Positions 33,001 to 42,800 of a stretch of DNA of 64,000 bases are shown here, in pieces. The notes under the pieces are model-generated. The model was not told the origin of the DNA, ran no database searches, and saw only the letters and a list, made by a program, of their open reading frames with translations. The stretch comes from Montifringilla adamsi (Eukaryota; Chordata; Aves; Passeriformes; Passeridae), in the NCBI GenBank assembly GCA_017590115.1, contig JAGGNK010012003.1, forward strand, positions 2,991,041 through 3,055,040, written 5' to 3'. The number at the start of each line of letters is the position of its first letter. The stretch's first letter is position 1. A program made the translations under genes and the position numbers.

Positions 33001-36000
33001 AGGGCACTGGCTGCCTCTGCCTGCCCACCTCCTGCTGTATGTCCTCGCTGCTCTGCTCACTGCCCATGTGTCCTGGGCTCCTGCAAGGGACGCATGTTGG
33101 GGCTTTGGAAGGAAATCCAGAGTCTGGAGGAGGATGACAGGGCTCTCCTGGGGCTGTCCATGGCCAGCCCTGCCAGATGCACAGACAGCCTGACACGGCA
33201 CAGAGCCTTTTCTTAATCTCCCCTTCGTTTTTCCCATGTCCTAAGCACAGCTGGCCCTGGCCCTCTTGCTCTCTAGGAATCCAGTTACTCATCTGCAAGC
33301 CCAAAGAGAGCTCACAAGGGACGAAAGGCTCAGTCCTGGACACACAGGAGCACAGAAGGATGCTTGGAGCAGAGTTAAACCCCTTAACATGGGTGAAATG
33401 ACTCTCGGGTCAGGCAGCCAAGTGCTGGCAGGTTTTTGGTTACTGCTGTGTCCCTAATATGCATGACAAGTCCCAAAGGTCAGCAAAACCTGGAGATCAC
33501 TGTGTGCCTTCCCCTGCTCTCCAGATCATGCCAGCCCAGCTGGGTGTGGGGCCATGGTGACCTGAGTGCTCTCTGGGAGATCTCCTGGCTCCCACAACAG
33601 CAGTAAAACCACCCCAGAGTGCTGAATTCTCCAAAACTGGGAGTGGAATCTCTAATCACAGCTGCCATCAAGCCACACAGACCAACTGAAAATAAAAGAG
33701 CTTTAAAAAAAATAACCTCCGGGCGTGTCCTGGGCTGGATGCTGCGCCAGCGGGGCTGCACCTCCCACCCACAGCAGCTTCCCCACGAGTCCAGCACGGG
33801 AGAGCCGAGCACCCCAGACCCCAAAGGCCCCCGGGAGCCCCGGTGCCCACCGTGCTGTGCCGTGCGCCTGCGGCGCCGGGCGGGCGGCGCCCCGGCGGCG
33901 CGGCTGTGCCCGTCATCCGTGCCACACCTGGGCAGAGCCATCTGATGGAGCGTGGCGGCATCCAGCACCCCGCTGGGCGGCAGGTGGCTCACCCGCTGGA
34001 AACCCCTGCAGAAGGAAGGGAGATATCAGCAGCCACATCCAGGCCCCCCGTGGGGGGGTTGGGTGTTTTTGTTCGTGCCGGGGGTTTGACCCGAGCCAGG
34101 ATTTTCACCCTGCAAGCTTCACACCCCAGCGGCAGAACTTCATCCAGGTGGCAAAACAAGAAGGATTTGGCTCTGCAACCACAGCTGACCTGTAAGTCAC
34201 CTCCTAGCAGGGCAAAGGAGCCTAAAAATGGAGCCTAAGCATCACCTTTTCCAGTTTTTAACCCGTTATTTGACTTTGCATTTAATTTTGCATTTGGCTT
34301 TGCACAAGGACGCTCCCAGAGCCGAGGTGATGTCCTTAGGAGAAGCCCAGGCAGGAGCTGGCAGCTCGCCCCCGCTGACATCTCCCAGCCATCCCCAAGC
34401 TCGGCCTCCCCGCAGATTTTATTGCAGGCGAGCACCGGGCCATAAAAGGCAAATAAAGCAGCGAGAGCCGGGTGCCAGCAGCCGGCACCCAGCTGCGGGA
34501 CCGGGCCCGGACCCGCCTCTCCAAAAAGGACTGCCTGTGCTTTAGCATCAGACCGTGAGGCACAGAGCCTCCAGCTGCGAAAAGACCCCTCTGGCTGCAA
34601 AAAAAGCCCCTCGGGGTGCTGGCAGCATCCCTGCAGCTGGGGCTGGCGAGTTTGGAGCGCAGCGTTGGATGAAAGGCTCCTACCTCAGCGCCCTGGTGAA
34701 CTCGGCGGGGCTGTGTGTGCCGGGCCCCCGCTCCCTGAAGTAGCCGTATTTCTCCAGGAAGAGCTGCAAGAAAAAATGGGAAAGGTGCAGCTCAGAGCAC
34801 GTGTTGGCTTGGGAAGGGGGGGGAAAAGGAGATGAGGTGGCAAACAGTGCTGCAAACCCAAACTGCTCCTGGGAGTTCTGCACCTCAAGCAGCCGTGCCC
34901 GTACAGTTCCTGTGTCTCCTCCCCATCATTTCGGATGGCTCTGGGGGTTTTTGGCCACGACACAGGAGGGAACGAGAGGCATCAAAACCCTCTGCTGCCA
35001 TCTCATCCTTAGCCAGAGGCGGCCAAAGGCACAGCTCTGATGGCCCCGCTCAAGGCAGGGATTCAAACAAAGGCCGAAGGGCCGTGCGGGGTGAGATGGG
35101 GTCAGGCTCAGCCTCCCCCCGTCCCCTCGCAGGATGCGCTGCTGCAAAGTGGGGACGCTCCGGGCACAATTTGCTTTGCCAAACCATTCTTCTTCTTATC
35201 GGCCGCTGACACGGACGGAGATTGCCTCTCTGAACTTGCTCCAGCACTTAAATTGTATGTTAAAGAAAATAAACGGCTCGAGCTGCTGGCCGGCTTTTGG
35301 AGGAGTTAATAGCCGGGTCACAGGAATGCTCCACGCCCGCCTGCCCCGCCGCCAGGGATGTCTGCGGGAGACAAACAAGCTGCCCAGCATCCTGTTAGTG
35401 CAGCAGAGCCGCAGTTACAGCAATGAATAACAACCAGAATAAAAAGTGAAAGTGGCGGCTTCCCCTCCCCGCATCCCAAAGGAGAGGTGTGCTGAGCACC
35501 AGGAGTGCCGCGGCTGGCCCAGATAGCACGGCTGGTGCCCTCTGGGTGCTTTTAAAGCTGTTTCCCTTCCGGCTCATTTCGGGGGCTGGAAAAGGAAGGG
35601 GTTGGAGTGATGACCTCCTCTCAGTGCTGCTCCTGGCTGTGGGTGACCCAGCTCTCCTTTATGTCCCTGCAGAGGAGGCAGCAGCGCTTCCTCCTTGTCG
35701 CCTGGCAAGGAGCAGGAATGGTTTGTGGATGTGGCAGTCCCGAGCCGTGCCAGGGCCTCTCCCTCTCCTCCTCCTGCCCAAACCTTCTGCTTGCCATGAA
35801 CAGTCATCCTCATGTCATCCCCAAACACGTCACTCCTGCGTGGGCAGGCACACCCACGTGTGCTCTGCAGCCCTCACCTCCTCCAGTTTCACCTCCTCCA
35901 CTTTCATCTCCTCCTTTACACCCCTTCCACCTGGAGCATCCCCCTCCAGCAGAGGACCAGCACAGATTCCTGCCTGGACACGCTCTCTACCCAGCCCCAC

Positions 36001-39000
36001 ACAAAGGATTTGGCTAGTTTTCCCACCAAAGCTGCCTGTCTCAGCTGGAGGCACCAGCAGCTCATCCCAGCAGTGCCAGGCTGCAGCAGCAAGAGCCTGA
36101 GCATGGCCAGAGCCTCCCAGACACCTCACAGTGGCCAGTGAGTCAGGATAAATCAGGCAAGTGCCACCCTGGCAGGGAGAGCATTGGTTTGTTTGTCAGG
36201 AGAAGCCACAACACCTCTGCCCAGGGTTTAGCATCCAGCCTGGGCTTGCCATTCCCCAGCCACACCGGGATAACCCCACCCTCCCAGGGGTACCAGGAGG
36301 CCAAACCCAGCAGCAGCTGGATGGGCATGCAGGGATGGAGGAGCATCCTGGGTGGCTTGGAGCTCTCTGAGAGTACCTGGAGAGGAGAAGGGATCTCATC
36401 CTTTTCCCCTGTGCTTGTATTTTTATAAAGTTCTCTTCCAGAAGCATACAATCACCAGTTACATGGTGAATCACCAGTTACAGGGTGAAGATGCCAGTGG
36501 TGACATCACTGCAGGTAAATGTGAGCTGAGAACACCTGGGTGGAAAGTCCTGGCTCTCACATCACGGTCTGAGCCTTTTCTAACACGATTTTGCATTCGC
36601 TCAGCACAACCTGAAGCTCTTTCCTCGCCTGTAACCCAACACAATCCCGTCATTAAAGCGTGAAAATGGTTTTTCCTCACCATGATCTCATGAAGGCTTG
36701 AAACCCCATCTGGACATGTCAGGGTGTACAGTGAAAAAAGCAACCCCTGTCCCAGCAGCTGCTCTTGAGCAGCACCAGAAGGCACAGAGGCCACTGGCTT
36801 TATCATTCCTGCCCAGAGCTCCTTGAGGTTTGCAAGTCCAAGCAAAGCAGCATTTTCTCTGTGGTTTCTGACCTGTGTCAGATTGAGGTTCTCACACACA
36901 GGCACCAACTCTCCAGCTGCAAAACCATCAGGAGAAATTCTATTACATTTTCTAGACACACCTGCTGTCAGCTAAGAGTGATGGTGGTCCGGGAAACACA
37001 GAGCTGCAGGAGAGGGATGTGCTGATCCCAGTCAGGTATTTATCCGAGCACAGAGCATACAAACCCAGGGAGTTTTTGGGGTCCAGGGGAACCCAAGAGC
37101 CCCATGCCACAGTGTCCTGTGCCCAAACCAGTGCTCAAACCAGCACTGCACAACCCCCCAGAGCCCAGCCAGGCTCTGGCAGGGCTGGCTGGAATCTGGC
37201 ACCAGCCCATTAAACCTCTCCAGAGGCTGCAATGCAAAGTCTGGCCGTGCTGGGAAACCCCCTCCCTCCTGCCCCAGACGGGAAAAATGCTCTTTTCCAT
37301 ACAATGGGAAAAGAAAAACAGCAGGAAACCAAGAGAAACATTAATGTGAAATATGCCCAGCTCCTCCTCTGCACGAGGAAGGGAGAGGAGCACGGCTCTG
37401 GCTGCAGGGGAGCCGGGGCTGGGGCAGAGAACCTGCGGGGCTGCAGCAGGGACAGCAGGAGGAGGCTGCGGGAGACAGAGGGGCCCTCCCCACCTCAGAG
37501 CTCTGATGTGGAGCCTGCTACAACCCTGGAAATCATCTCTGCCTTGGCTAAAGCCAAGGAAACACCTTGCTCTCCACCACAGGCATCCCGGGTGGAAGCC
37601 AGCCAGCGGCAAACACAATTAGCGCTCCCAGCCTGGAAGCCGGGATAAGGAGAGTGCGAGACAGCAGGCTCCGCTCCTGCCCGCCCTCCCCTCCAGACAC
37701 AACGCTGCTGCTGGCTCCTTTCCACCAGCTGAGTGCAGGGCAAGCCTCGCACAGCTCCTGCTGGCCGTGGTCCCTCTGCTCTGCCGGGTACAAACCCCAT
37801 CCCTCCCCTCCATCCCCGGCACCGCAGGGAAGGGATCCCATCCTGCCAAAGGCCAGGCCAAGAAGTGCTTATAATGTATTGTAATTAAGAAATAGTTGGC
37901 TTCTGACTGTGATGGTGTGGATTATAACATCTGTGTTGTCTCACCCTTCACATGAGACTGAAAATAGAATAAAAACACCTCTCAGTTGCTCCATCTCTGG
38001 GTCAGAAAAGGGTTTAATCTGACACAGGTGTTTTGTGTCATGATTACAGGCAGTGCCATCACAAGCTGCACCTTTAAAGGCTTTTGTTTGAAACCACGAG
38101 ACAGCCCAGGTGGATCCTAAACCCCGGTTCCAGCATCCCCAGGCTCATCCCACATCATCTCACCGCCAAAATGGGCACAGTGCTCCTGCTCTCAGCCTCA
38201 GTTTCCCCCAGCACACACACGAGCAGAGCCGGCCCGGGGCGTGTTTTGGCGTGGTCACAGAGGGAGCAGCGGCTCCTCCTGCCCATCGGGTCCCTGCCGC
38301 CTGCGAGCTGCCTCCAGGAGATGTCACAGCAATTAAAAACGCTCATTTGCTTCCGCTCATCCCTGCAAAGCCTCAGGCAGAGCCCCCGCGCCGCTTTTGT
38401 TTAAGTGTGTGTGTAAGTATCTCTATAAATATTCCGGCTATGGACACGGGGAGACACACGAGAAGGGGCATTAGCGAGCACAGAGCCTGGCTGTCCTCCC
38501 GCGGGAAAGGCAGGGGAGCCTCAGATTCTCCGCTGGGGATGGAATGGTTAAAGCCCCAAGCACCGCCTGGATGCTGGGATTGCCCTGCTGCGCCCAGCCC
38601 GGCCCTGGAGCCACCTCCAGTCCCGCCTACCACTCCCAAAATCGACTTCAGCAGCAAATAATCCACCTGGCACTAAAGATGTGGAGTTGGGGTCTTCTAA
38701 ACTCCTTTTATTTTCACACTCCATCTTCTAAAGCTGAGAAGCAGTAAGCCTGGTCTAGCTAAAACCCCTCCTGGCTTCACCAACCCTTTGGATGTGCCTT
38801 GGAGCAACTTGGGCTGGTGGAAGGTGTTCCTGCCTGTGGCAGGGGGTGGAATGAGATGAGCTTTAAGGTCCTTCCAACCCAAACCAATCCGTGAATCAGC
38901 GCTAACTCGTTGGGAAGCAGCTGGCAGCTTTGCCCCGGCACCCCCAGCACCCACACCCGAGGGGCTGCAGCACCAAAACTGCTGAACGCCACCCAAAGCT

Positions 39001-42000
39001 CTTGAGGAAAGCAGGGAAGATGATGGGCTTGGCCAAACCTTCCCTGCGAATAGCAGAGCGGCTGACAAACCAGTTTGGTCACGCAGACCGGCTGTGCTGT
39101 CGTGTCTAAGGGGAGAAAGGAAACGAGTCTTGCCCTCCAAAAAGGGAGGCTGCGAGGGGGGAAGGCGCCGTCCCCGCTGCCCTTGCCCGGCGGGCGAGAT
39201 TTGCCCTAACAAACAAGGGGGGATTGTTTTGGGGGAGAAGCAGGAAGAAAGCCGGGCTGTTTGTGCTGCGGTGACTCACGGGGTGTAAATCACACCGCGG
39301 ATCGCCGGGGCACATCCGCGCCGGCGGCTCAGAGACGCGGTCTCGGGGGTGATGCAGAGCCCGGCGATGCCTCAGAGGGGGGATTCCCCCTCCTCTCCAC
39401 CTCTCCTTCCATCGTGCCGAGGCTGAGCAGCAGGAGTTTTTTGCAGGAAGGAGGATTTCTCCGTCTTGTTTCAGAAGGAAAATGTGGGATGCTCTGTGCC
39501 CCGGCTGAGCTCCGTGCCCCACCGGGTCTGCGTGGAGCCTCCCTCCACCCAGCTGTGCTCAGCATCCTGCATCCATCCCAACAGCATCCTGCTCCTAAAG
39601 CACCTCAGAAATGCTGGAGCATTTCCCAGCCCAGAGCCCGAAATGGTTTGATAAGGGGAAGAAGTCAGTGTGCACCAGATACTGCAAGACGGGAAGGAGA
39701 AGGGCAGGACAGGGGGGAAAACATTGATAAAAAAATCCAAAATGAGAATTATTCTGTCTGTTAGTCCAGCTCTCTGTTCCCATTCCCTGTTTTTCTCTAA
39801 TTTCTCCTCAGTTTTTATGTCACCAAAACAGACCTGGAGCTTCCCACACAAATCCCTGCAGGGACTTCATTGTCCTTTGTCCAGCACCTCACCGTGCTCC
39901 TCACTCCCACCGCGGGCTGAGATCTCACATACCCCGGTATTTTACACAATTCCCTCGGGATCAGGGAATTTCGGGCATTAGCAGCCCCCAGCTGCTGTCT
40001 GAGCACAGCCCAGCCAGACACACTCTGAAAACAATGTGCTCTCTTACACTGGGCCCTCTCCTGTCTGTAGATGATAAGATGATTTCACATACAAATGTTT
40101 CAAATTAAATTTTCGAATTTTCCTTATTTTTTAATGTGGTTTTTGTTGGTTTTTTTTTTTTTGTTTTTGGTTTTGGTTTTGGTTTTTTTTTTTTTAACTG
40201 CAATTTGTACAGATGCAGTGAAAACATGGACAACAGCCAGAAAAGGCACACAACTGGACATTTGACAGTCTCATGCATCTAAGTTCACACAATATATTGC
40301 TGCTAACTATGGCTTTTTAAAAAGAATAAATTAAAAAAAGAAAAAAAAAAAAAACCAAAAAAACACTTTAGAAGCAAAGCCTGGAAGTGCTCTGAAAGCC
40401 ACAAATCACCAGAACTATTTGATGTTATGTGAGAATTTCAGCTTCCTCCTAAAAGAAAATTAACTGCTCAGTTTATTTAGATAAGTTCCACACCCCAGTC
40501 TCTACATTTCCATTGTGTCTGTGTTGTCCCAAAGTCCCTGGGCAGCACAGCACATCCACTTGGGGAAACTGAGGCAGGGAGACAGGAAAGTCCCTTGCCC
40601 AGCACCCCCTCAGGAGGGATCTGCCACAATCCTGGGATCTGTTCTGAAACTTCAAGGGAAAAGAACTCAGAAGTCACCAGTGAGGGGTGGAAAGGCAGTT
40701 TGGGTTGTTAAACCAGTTCTCAATCAGTTGGCTTTCTTTTAAAGTGAATTTTAAATTATTGGTTTTCTGAGCATTAAAATCTGTGCAGATTTATTTTCTC
40801 CAGGTGGCAGGAGGGGCTGGGCTGAGGTTTGTGCACAGTGGGAAAAGCACAACTATTAATGACCTCTCTGAAGCAGCATCTCCCAGCAGAAAGAGCCTGT
40901 ACATCAAAACAAGCCTCTGAGCATTCCTGTGCCCTTCTCCTCTCAGAGCATGTGTCCAAAATCCCAATTAATTAATTAACCAGGACTTGCTGCTGGGGTT
41001 GAAAAATTAAGCATTTGTACAAATGTACACTGGATCGATGCCTAAACAAGAAAAAATCCCCAGTATGAACCTTTGTTCACCAGCCAGATCTCCCACCTTG
41101 TCCTTCCAAAACAAACAGAATGGATGGTGGCACAGGGTGACAATGACAGCAGGACAAACAGAAGCAATCCCAGCACAGGTGATGGGGACAGCCCTGGGGA
41201 GAGGCAGCCAGGGGAAGGACTGGCTTTTGTCCCCTCCTGGTATGCTGGGAGATGGGAAGGTGTGCAGGTGAACATCACCTGTGGGCACACCTGGACACGG
41301 GCTGGGAGAGCTGGGGTTGTTCATCCTGGAGAAGGCTCCAGGGACACACAGAGCCCATCCAGTGCCTAAAGGGCTCCCAGAGAGCTGGAGAGGGACTTTG
41401 GACACAGACAGGAGAGACAGGACAAGGAGGAATGGCATTAGGCTGAAATAGGGCAGACTTAGATTAGATATTGGGATGGGATTGTTCCCTGTGAGGGTGG
41501 GGAGGGCCTGGCACAGGGTGCCCAGAGCAGCTGTGGCTGCCCCATCCCTGGAGGTGCCCAAGGCCAGACTGGAGCAACCTGGAGTAGTGGAAGTGTCCCT
41601 GCCCATGGCAGGGGGTGGGATGGGATGAGTTTTAGGTCCATTCTAACCCAAACCAGTCTGTGATTCTCTGCCACAGCTCCACACAGCACAAGTGGCCACA
41701 CACCCTGGCATTCCAACACAAGCCTATGGCACAGCCCCATCCATCTCCAGCTGGCACTGCCACACACCCGTGCCACACACACTGTACCCAGGGCACACGT
41801 GCATGCACAGGTGCCAGGAGCTCAGGGGCACTCACCTGTGCTGGGGAGGTACCTTGGGGACACACTCATACCCATGGCACGGGCACACCAGGGACATGGT
41901 GACACCTGGGGCATGGCCACACCTGGGGCACAGACACACCAGGGACATGGTGACATCTGGGGCATGGACACACCTATGGCACAGACACACCAGGGACATG

Positions 42001-42555
42001 CACACCCAGGCCAAAGCCACACGCACGGCATGGGCACACAGGGATATGCACACACCTGGCAGGACATGGGCACACCTACGGCATGGGCACACCAGGGACA
42101 GGCACATCTAGAGCGTGGGCACACCTATGGCACAAGCAGAGGGACATGGGTACACCTAGGGCATGGACTCAGTAGGGACATGGGCACAGCTGGGGCACGG
42201 GGATGTGGGCACACCAGGGACACACACACACACCAGGGACACGCACACCAGGGACAAGCGCACCGGGGACACACACACCGGGGACTCACACACCGGGGAC
42301 ACACACACCGGGGACTCACACACCGGGGACTCACACACCGGGGACTCACACACCGGGGACTCGGCTACACGGGACGCGCGCACACGCGGGGGACGCACAG
42401 CCAGGACACGCTCCCGCCCTCCCCGCCGCTGCCGGTGCCGCTGCCGGTGCCGGTGCCGCTCGTACCTCTGCCTGCCGGCGCTGCCCCGCGGCCGGGCCGG
42501 GCTGAGCGGCCGCCAGCAGCCCCAGCGCCAGGGCGGCCCGCAGCGGTGCCGCCAT
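27046..42555 (-). CDS. MMP28: Matrix metalloproteinase-28 (epilysin)
   Basis: Eight coding exons on the minus strand: 42466-42555, 34684-34763, 33851-34005, 30223-30444, 29652-29897, 29121-29270, 28492-28659 and 27046-27440. Phases close to 501 residues (human 520). Order of parts: a hydrophobic signal peptide (about 1-23), then a propeptide with cysteine switch PRCGTDD (82-88, Cys84 the zinc ligand) and five arginines at 100-104 as a furin-type activation site. The catalytic domain carries zinc-binding [11 protein letters not shown] (221-231) and the Met-turn ALM (237-239). The hemopexin-like propeller runs from about 266 to 501 and is closed by a late cysteine in GCWDAN. MMP28 is secreted and acts on extracellular matrix in epithelial repair and immune cells; substrate range here is inferred from family. 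The first intron is about 7.7 kb and intron 3 carries an LTR. Confidence 0.95.
29652..29897 (-). CDS. MMP28: MMP28 exon 5: catalytic zinc-site exon
   Basis: Codes for residues 184-264. It contains the three zinc-binding histidines and catalytic glutamate in [12 protein letters not shown], then the structural Met-turn and [12 protein letters not shown], which ends the catalytic domain. Both ends are phase 1. All catalytic residues are intact, so the enzyme should be active. Confidence 0.95.
30223..30444 (-). CDS. MMP28: MMP28 exon 4: first half of catalytic domain
   Basis: Codes for residues 110-182, including [27 protein letters not shown] and the calcium/zinc loop [15 protein letters not shown]. 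Both ends are phase 1. Its acceptor lies only about 35 bases from the edge of an inserted LTR, and the native pyrimidine tract is poor (GGCCTTGTTGGTGTGCAG). Confidence 0.95.
30445..33850 (-). other. MMP28: MMP28 intron 3
   Basis: Holds the solo LTR at its 3' end (as transcribed) and then about 2.7 kb of unique sequence (31187-33850). A CTC-rich patch lies at about 32045-32095, readable as a degenerate CCT repeat. No coding exon is seen there. Confidence 0.75.
30480..31186 (+). mobile_element. Solo LTR of an endogenous retrovirus, in MMP28 intron 3
   Basis: A roughly 707-bp element beginning TGATGAGGAGGACTCC and ending CCAAACCAAGACA, so it has the TG...CA ends of an LTR. Inside are a TATA-like GATATAATC (30751), an ATTAAA poly(A) signal (31030-31035) and a U5-like end. 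No gag, pol or env coding sequence adjoins it, so it is a solo LTR left by recombination. ATTAT lies near both edges (30474-30478 and 31187-31191), consistent with a slightly decayed target-site duplication, though it is displaced one base on the left. It is antisense to MMP28. The family name is unknown to me; it resembles an LTR type abundant in passerines. Confidence 0.7.
33851..34005 (-). CDS. MMP28: MMP28 exon 3: cysteine switch and furin site
   Basis: Codes for residues 58-108. [19 protein letters not shown] leads into PRCGTDD, where Cys84 would hold the catalytic zinc in the latent enzyme. Five consecutive arginines then form a proprotein-convertase site. The stretch between switch and arginines is short and Ala/Pro-rich compared with the longer linker I recall in mammalian MMP28. 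Confidence 0.93.
38745..38895 (+). mobile_element. CR1 LINE 3' fragment
   Basis: The typical CR1 tail is readable: GGAGCAACTTGGGCTGGTGG, then GTGTTCCTGCCTGTGGCAGG, TTTAAGGTCCTTCCAACCCA and AACCAATCC. It is heavily 5' truncated, as most avian CR1 copies are, and lies in MMP28 intron 1 opposite to the gene. Confidence 0.85.
40141..40365. repeat. T-rich and A-rich tracts flanking about 130 bp
   Basis: A T tract with interspersed TTTTGG units (40140-40196) is followed about 130 bases later by an A tract (40332-40366) after TTAAAAAGAATAAATT. The arms are roughly complementary. The second half looks like a transcript end with poly(A), but no parent gene is recognised. Confidence 0.6.
41290..41685 (+). 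mobile_element. CR1 LINE 3' fragment (longer copy)
   Basis: About 390 bases of CR1 3' region. Readable pieces are TTCATCCTGGAGAAGGCTCC, CACAGGGTGCCCAGAGCAGC, CTGGAGGTGCCCAAGGCCAG, CCCTGCCCATGGCAGGGGGT and CTAACCCAAACCAGTCTGTG. Open frames here are remnants and not genes. It lies in MMP28 intron 1, antisense to the gene. Confidence 0.9.
41850..42365. repeat. GGCACACCAGGGACATG / CACACCGGGGACTCA minisatellite near MMP28 exon 1
   Basis: Degenerate units of about 15-30 bp run for about 500 bases. The right end (42255-42363) is a purer 15-bp array of CACACCGGGGACTCA-type units. Because 15 is a multiple of three, both strands give long repetitive open frames, which are not genes. The array ends about 100 bases from the MMP28 exon 1 donor. 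Confidence 0.95.
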
Positions 42556-42800
42556 CCCCGCTCCGCTCCGCTCCGCTCGGCGCCGGGCGCCGCCGCCCCA
42601 GCCGCCTCTCCCCGCCCCGGCCCCGGCCCCGGGGGCGGCCCCAGCCCCGGCTCCGGCCGAGGGCCGGGCTCCGCTAGCAGCCCCGAGCGGAGGGGCTGTC
42701 CCTGCTCGGCCCCCCCCGTGCCACCCACCGGGGATGACCCCTGGCGTGCCCTGTCCCCTGTCCCCCGGGAGCATCCCCGGCCGGTGCGCGTCCCCTTCCG
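42380..42800 (-). promoter_or_regulatory. MMP28 CpG-island promoter and 5'UTR
   Basis: A CpG-dense block surrounding the first coding exon. Just 5' of the start codon (ATG at 42555-42553) are tandem CCGCT pentamers (42559-42579 on the plus strand) and G/C boxes (CCCCGCCCC, GGGGGCGG). No TATA box is seen. This fits a CpG-island promoter for the minus-strand gene. Confidence 0.6.

Larger units (their letters stand above)
34764..42465 (-). other. MMP28: MMP28 intron 1
   Basis: A 7.7-kb intron between the signal-peptide exon and the first propeptide exon. It contains two CR1 fragments (38.75 and 41.3-41.7 kb), T-rich and A-rich tracts (40.1-40.4 kb) and a minisatellite next to exon 1. Non-repetitive blocks at about 35.15-35.45 kb and 37.86-38.05 kb have the mixed-composition look of conserved noncoding sequence, but this cannot be judged without an alignment. 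Confidence 0.75.

Noticed and set aside
41799..42677. A 292-residue plus-strand frame of repeated THTGD/GHTHQ units, and its minus-strand partners
   Set aside because: It is translation of the 15-bp minisatellite and the CpG island next to MMP28 exon 1. Open frames on both strands follow from the repeat length being a multiple of three.
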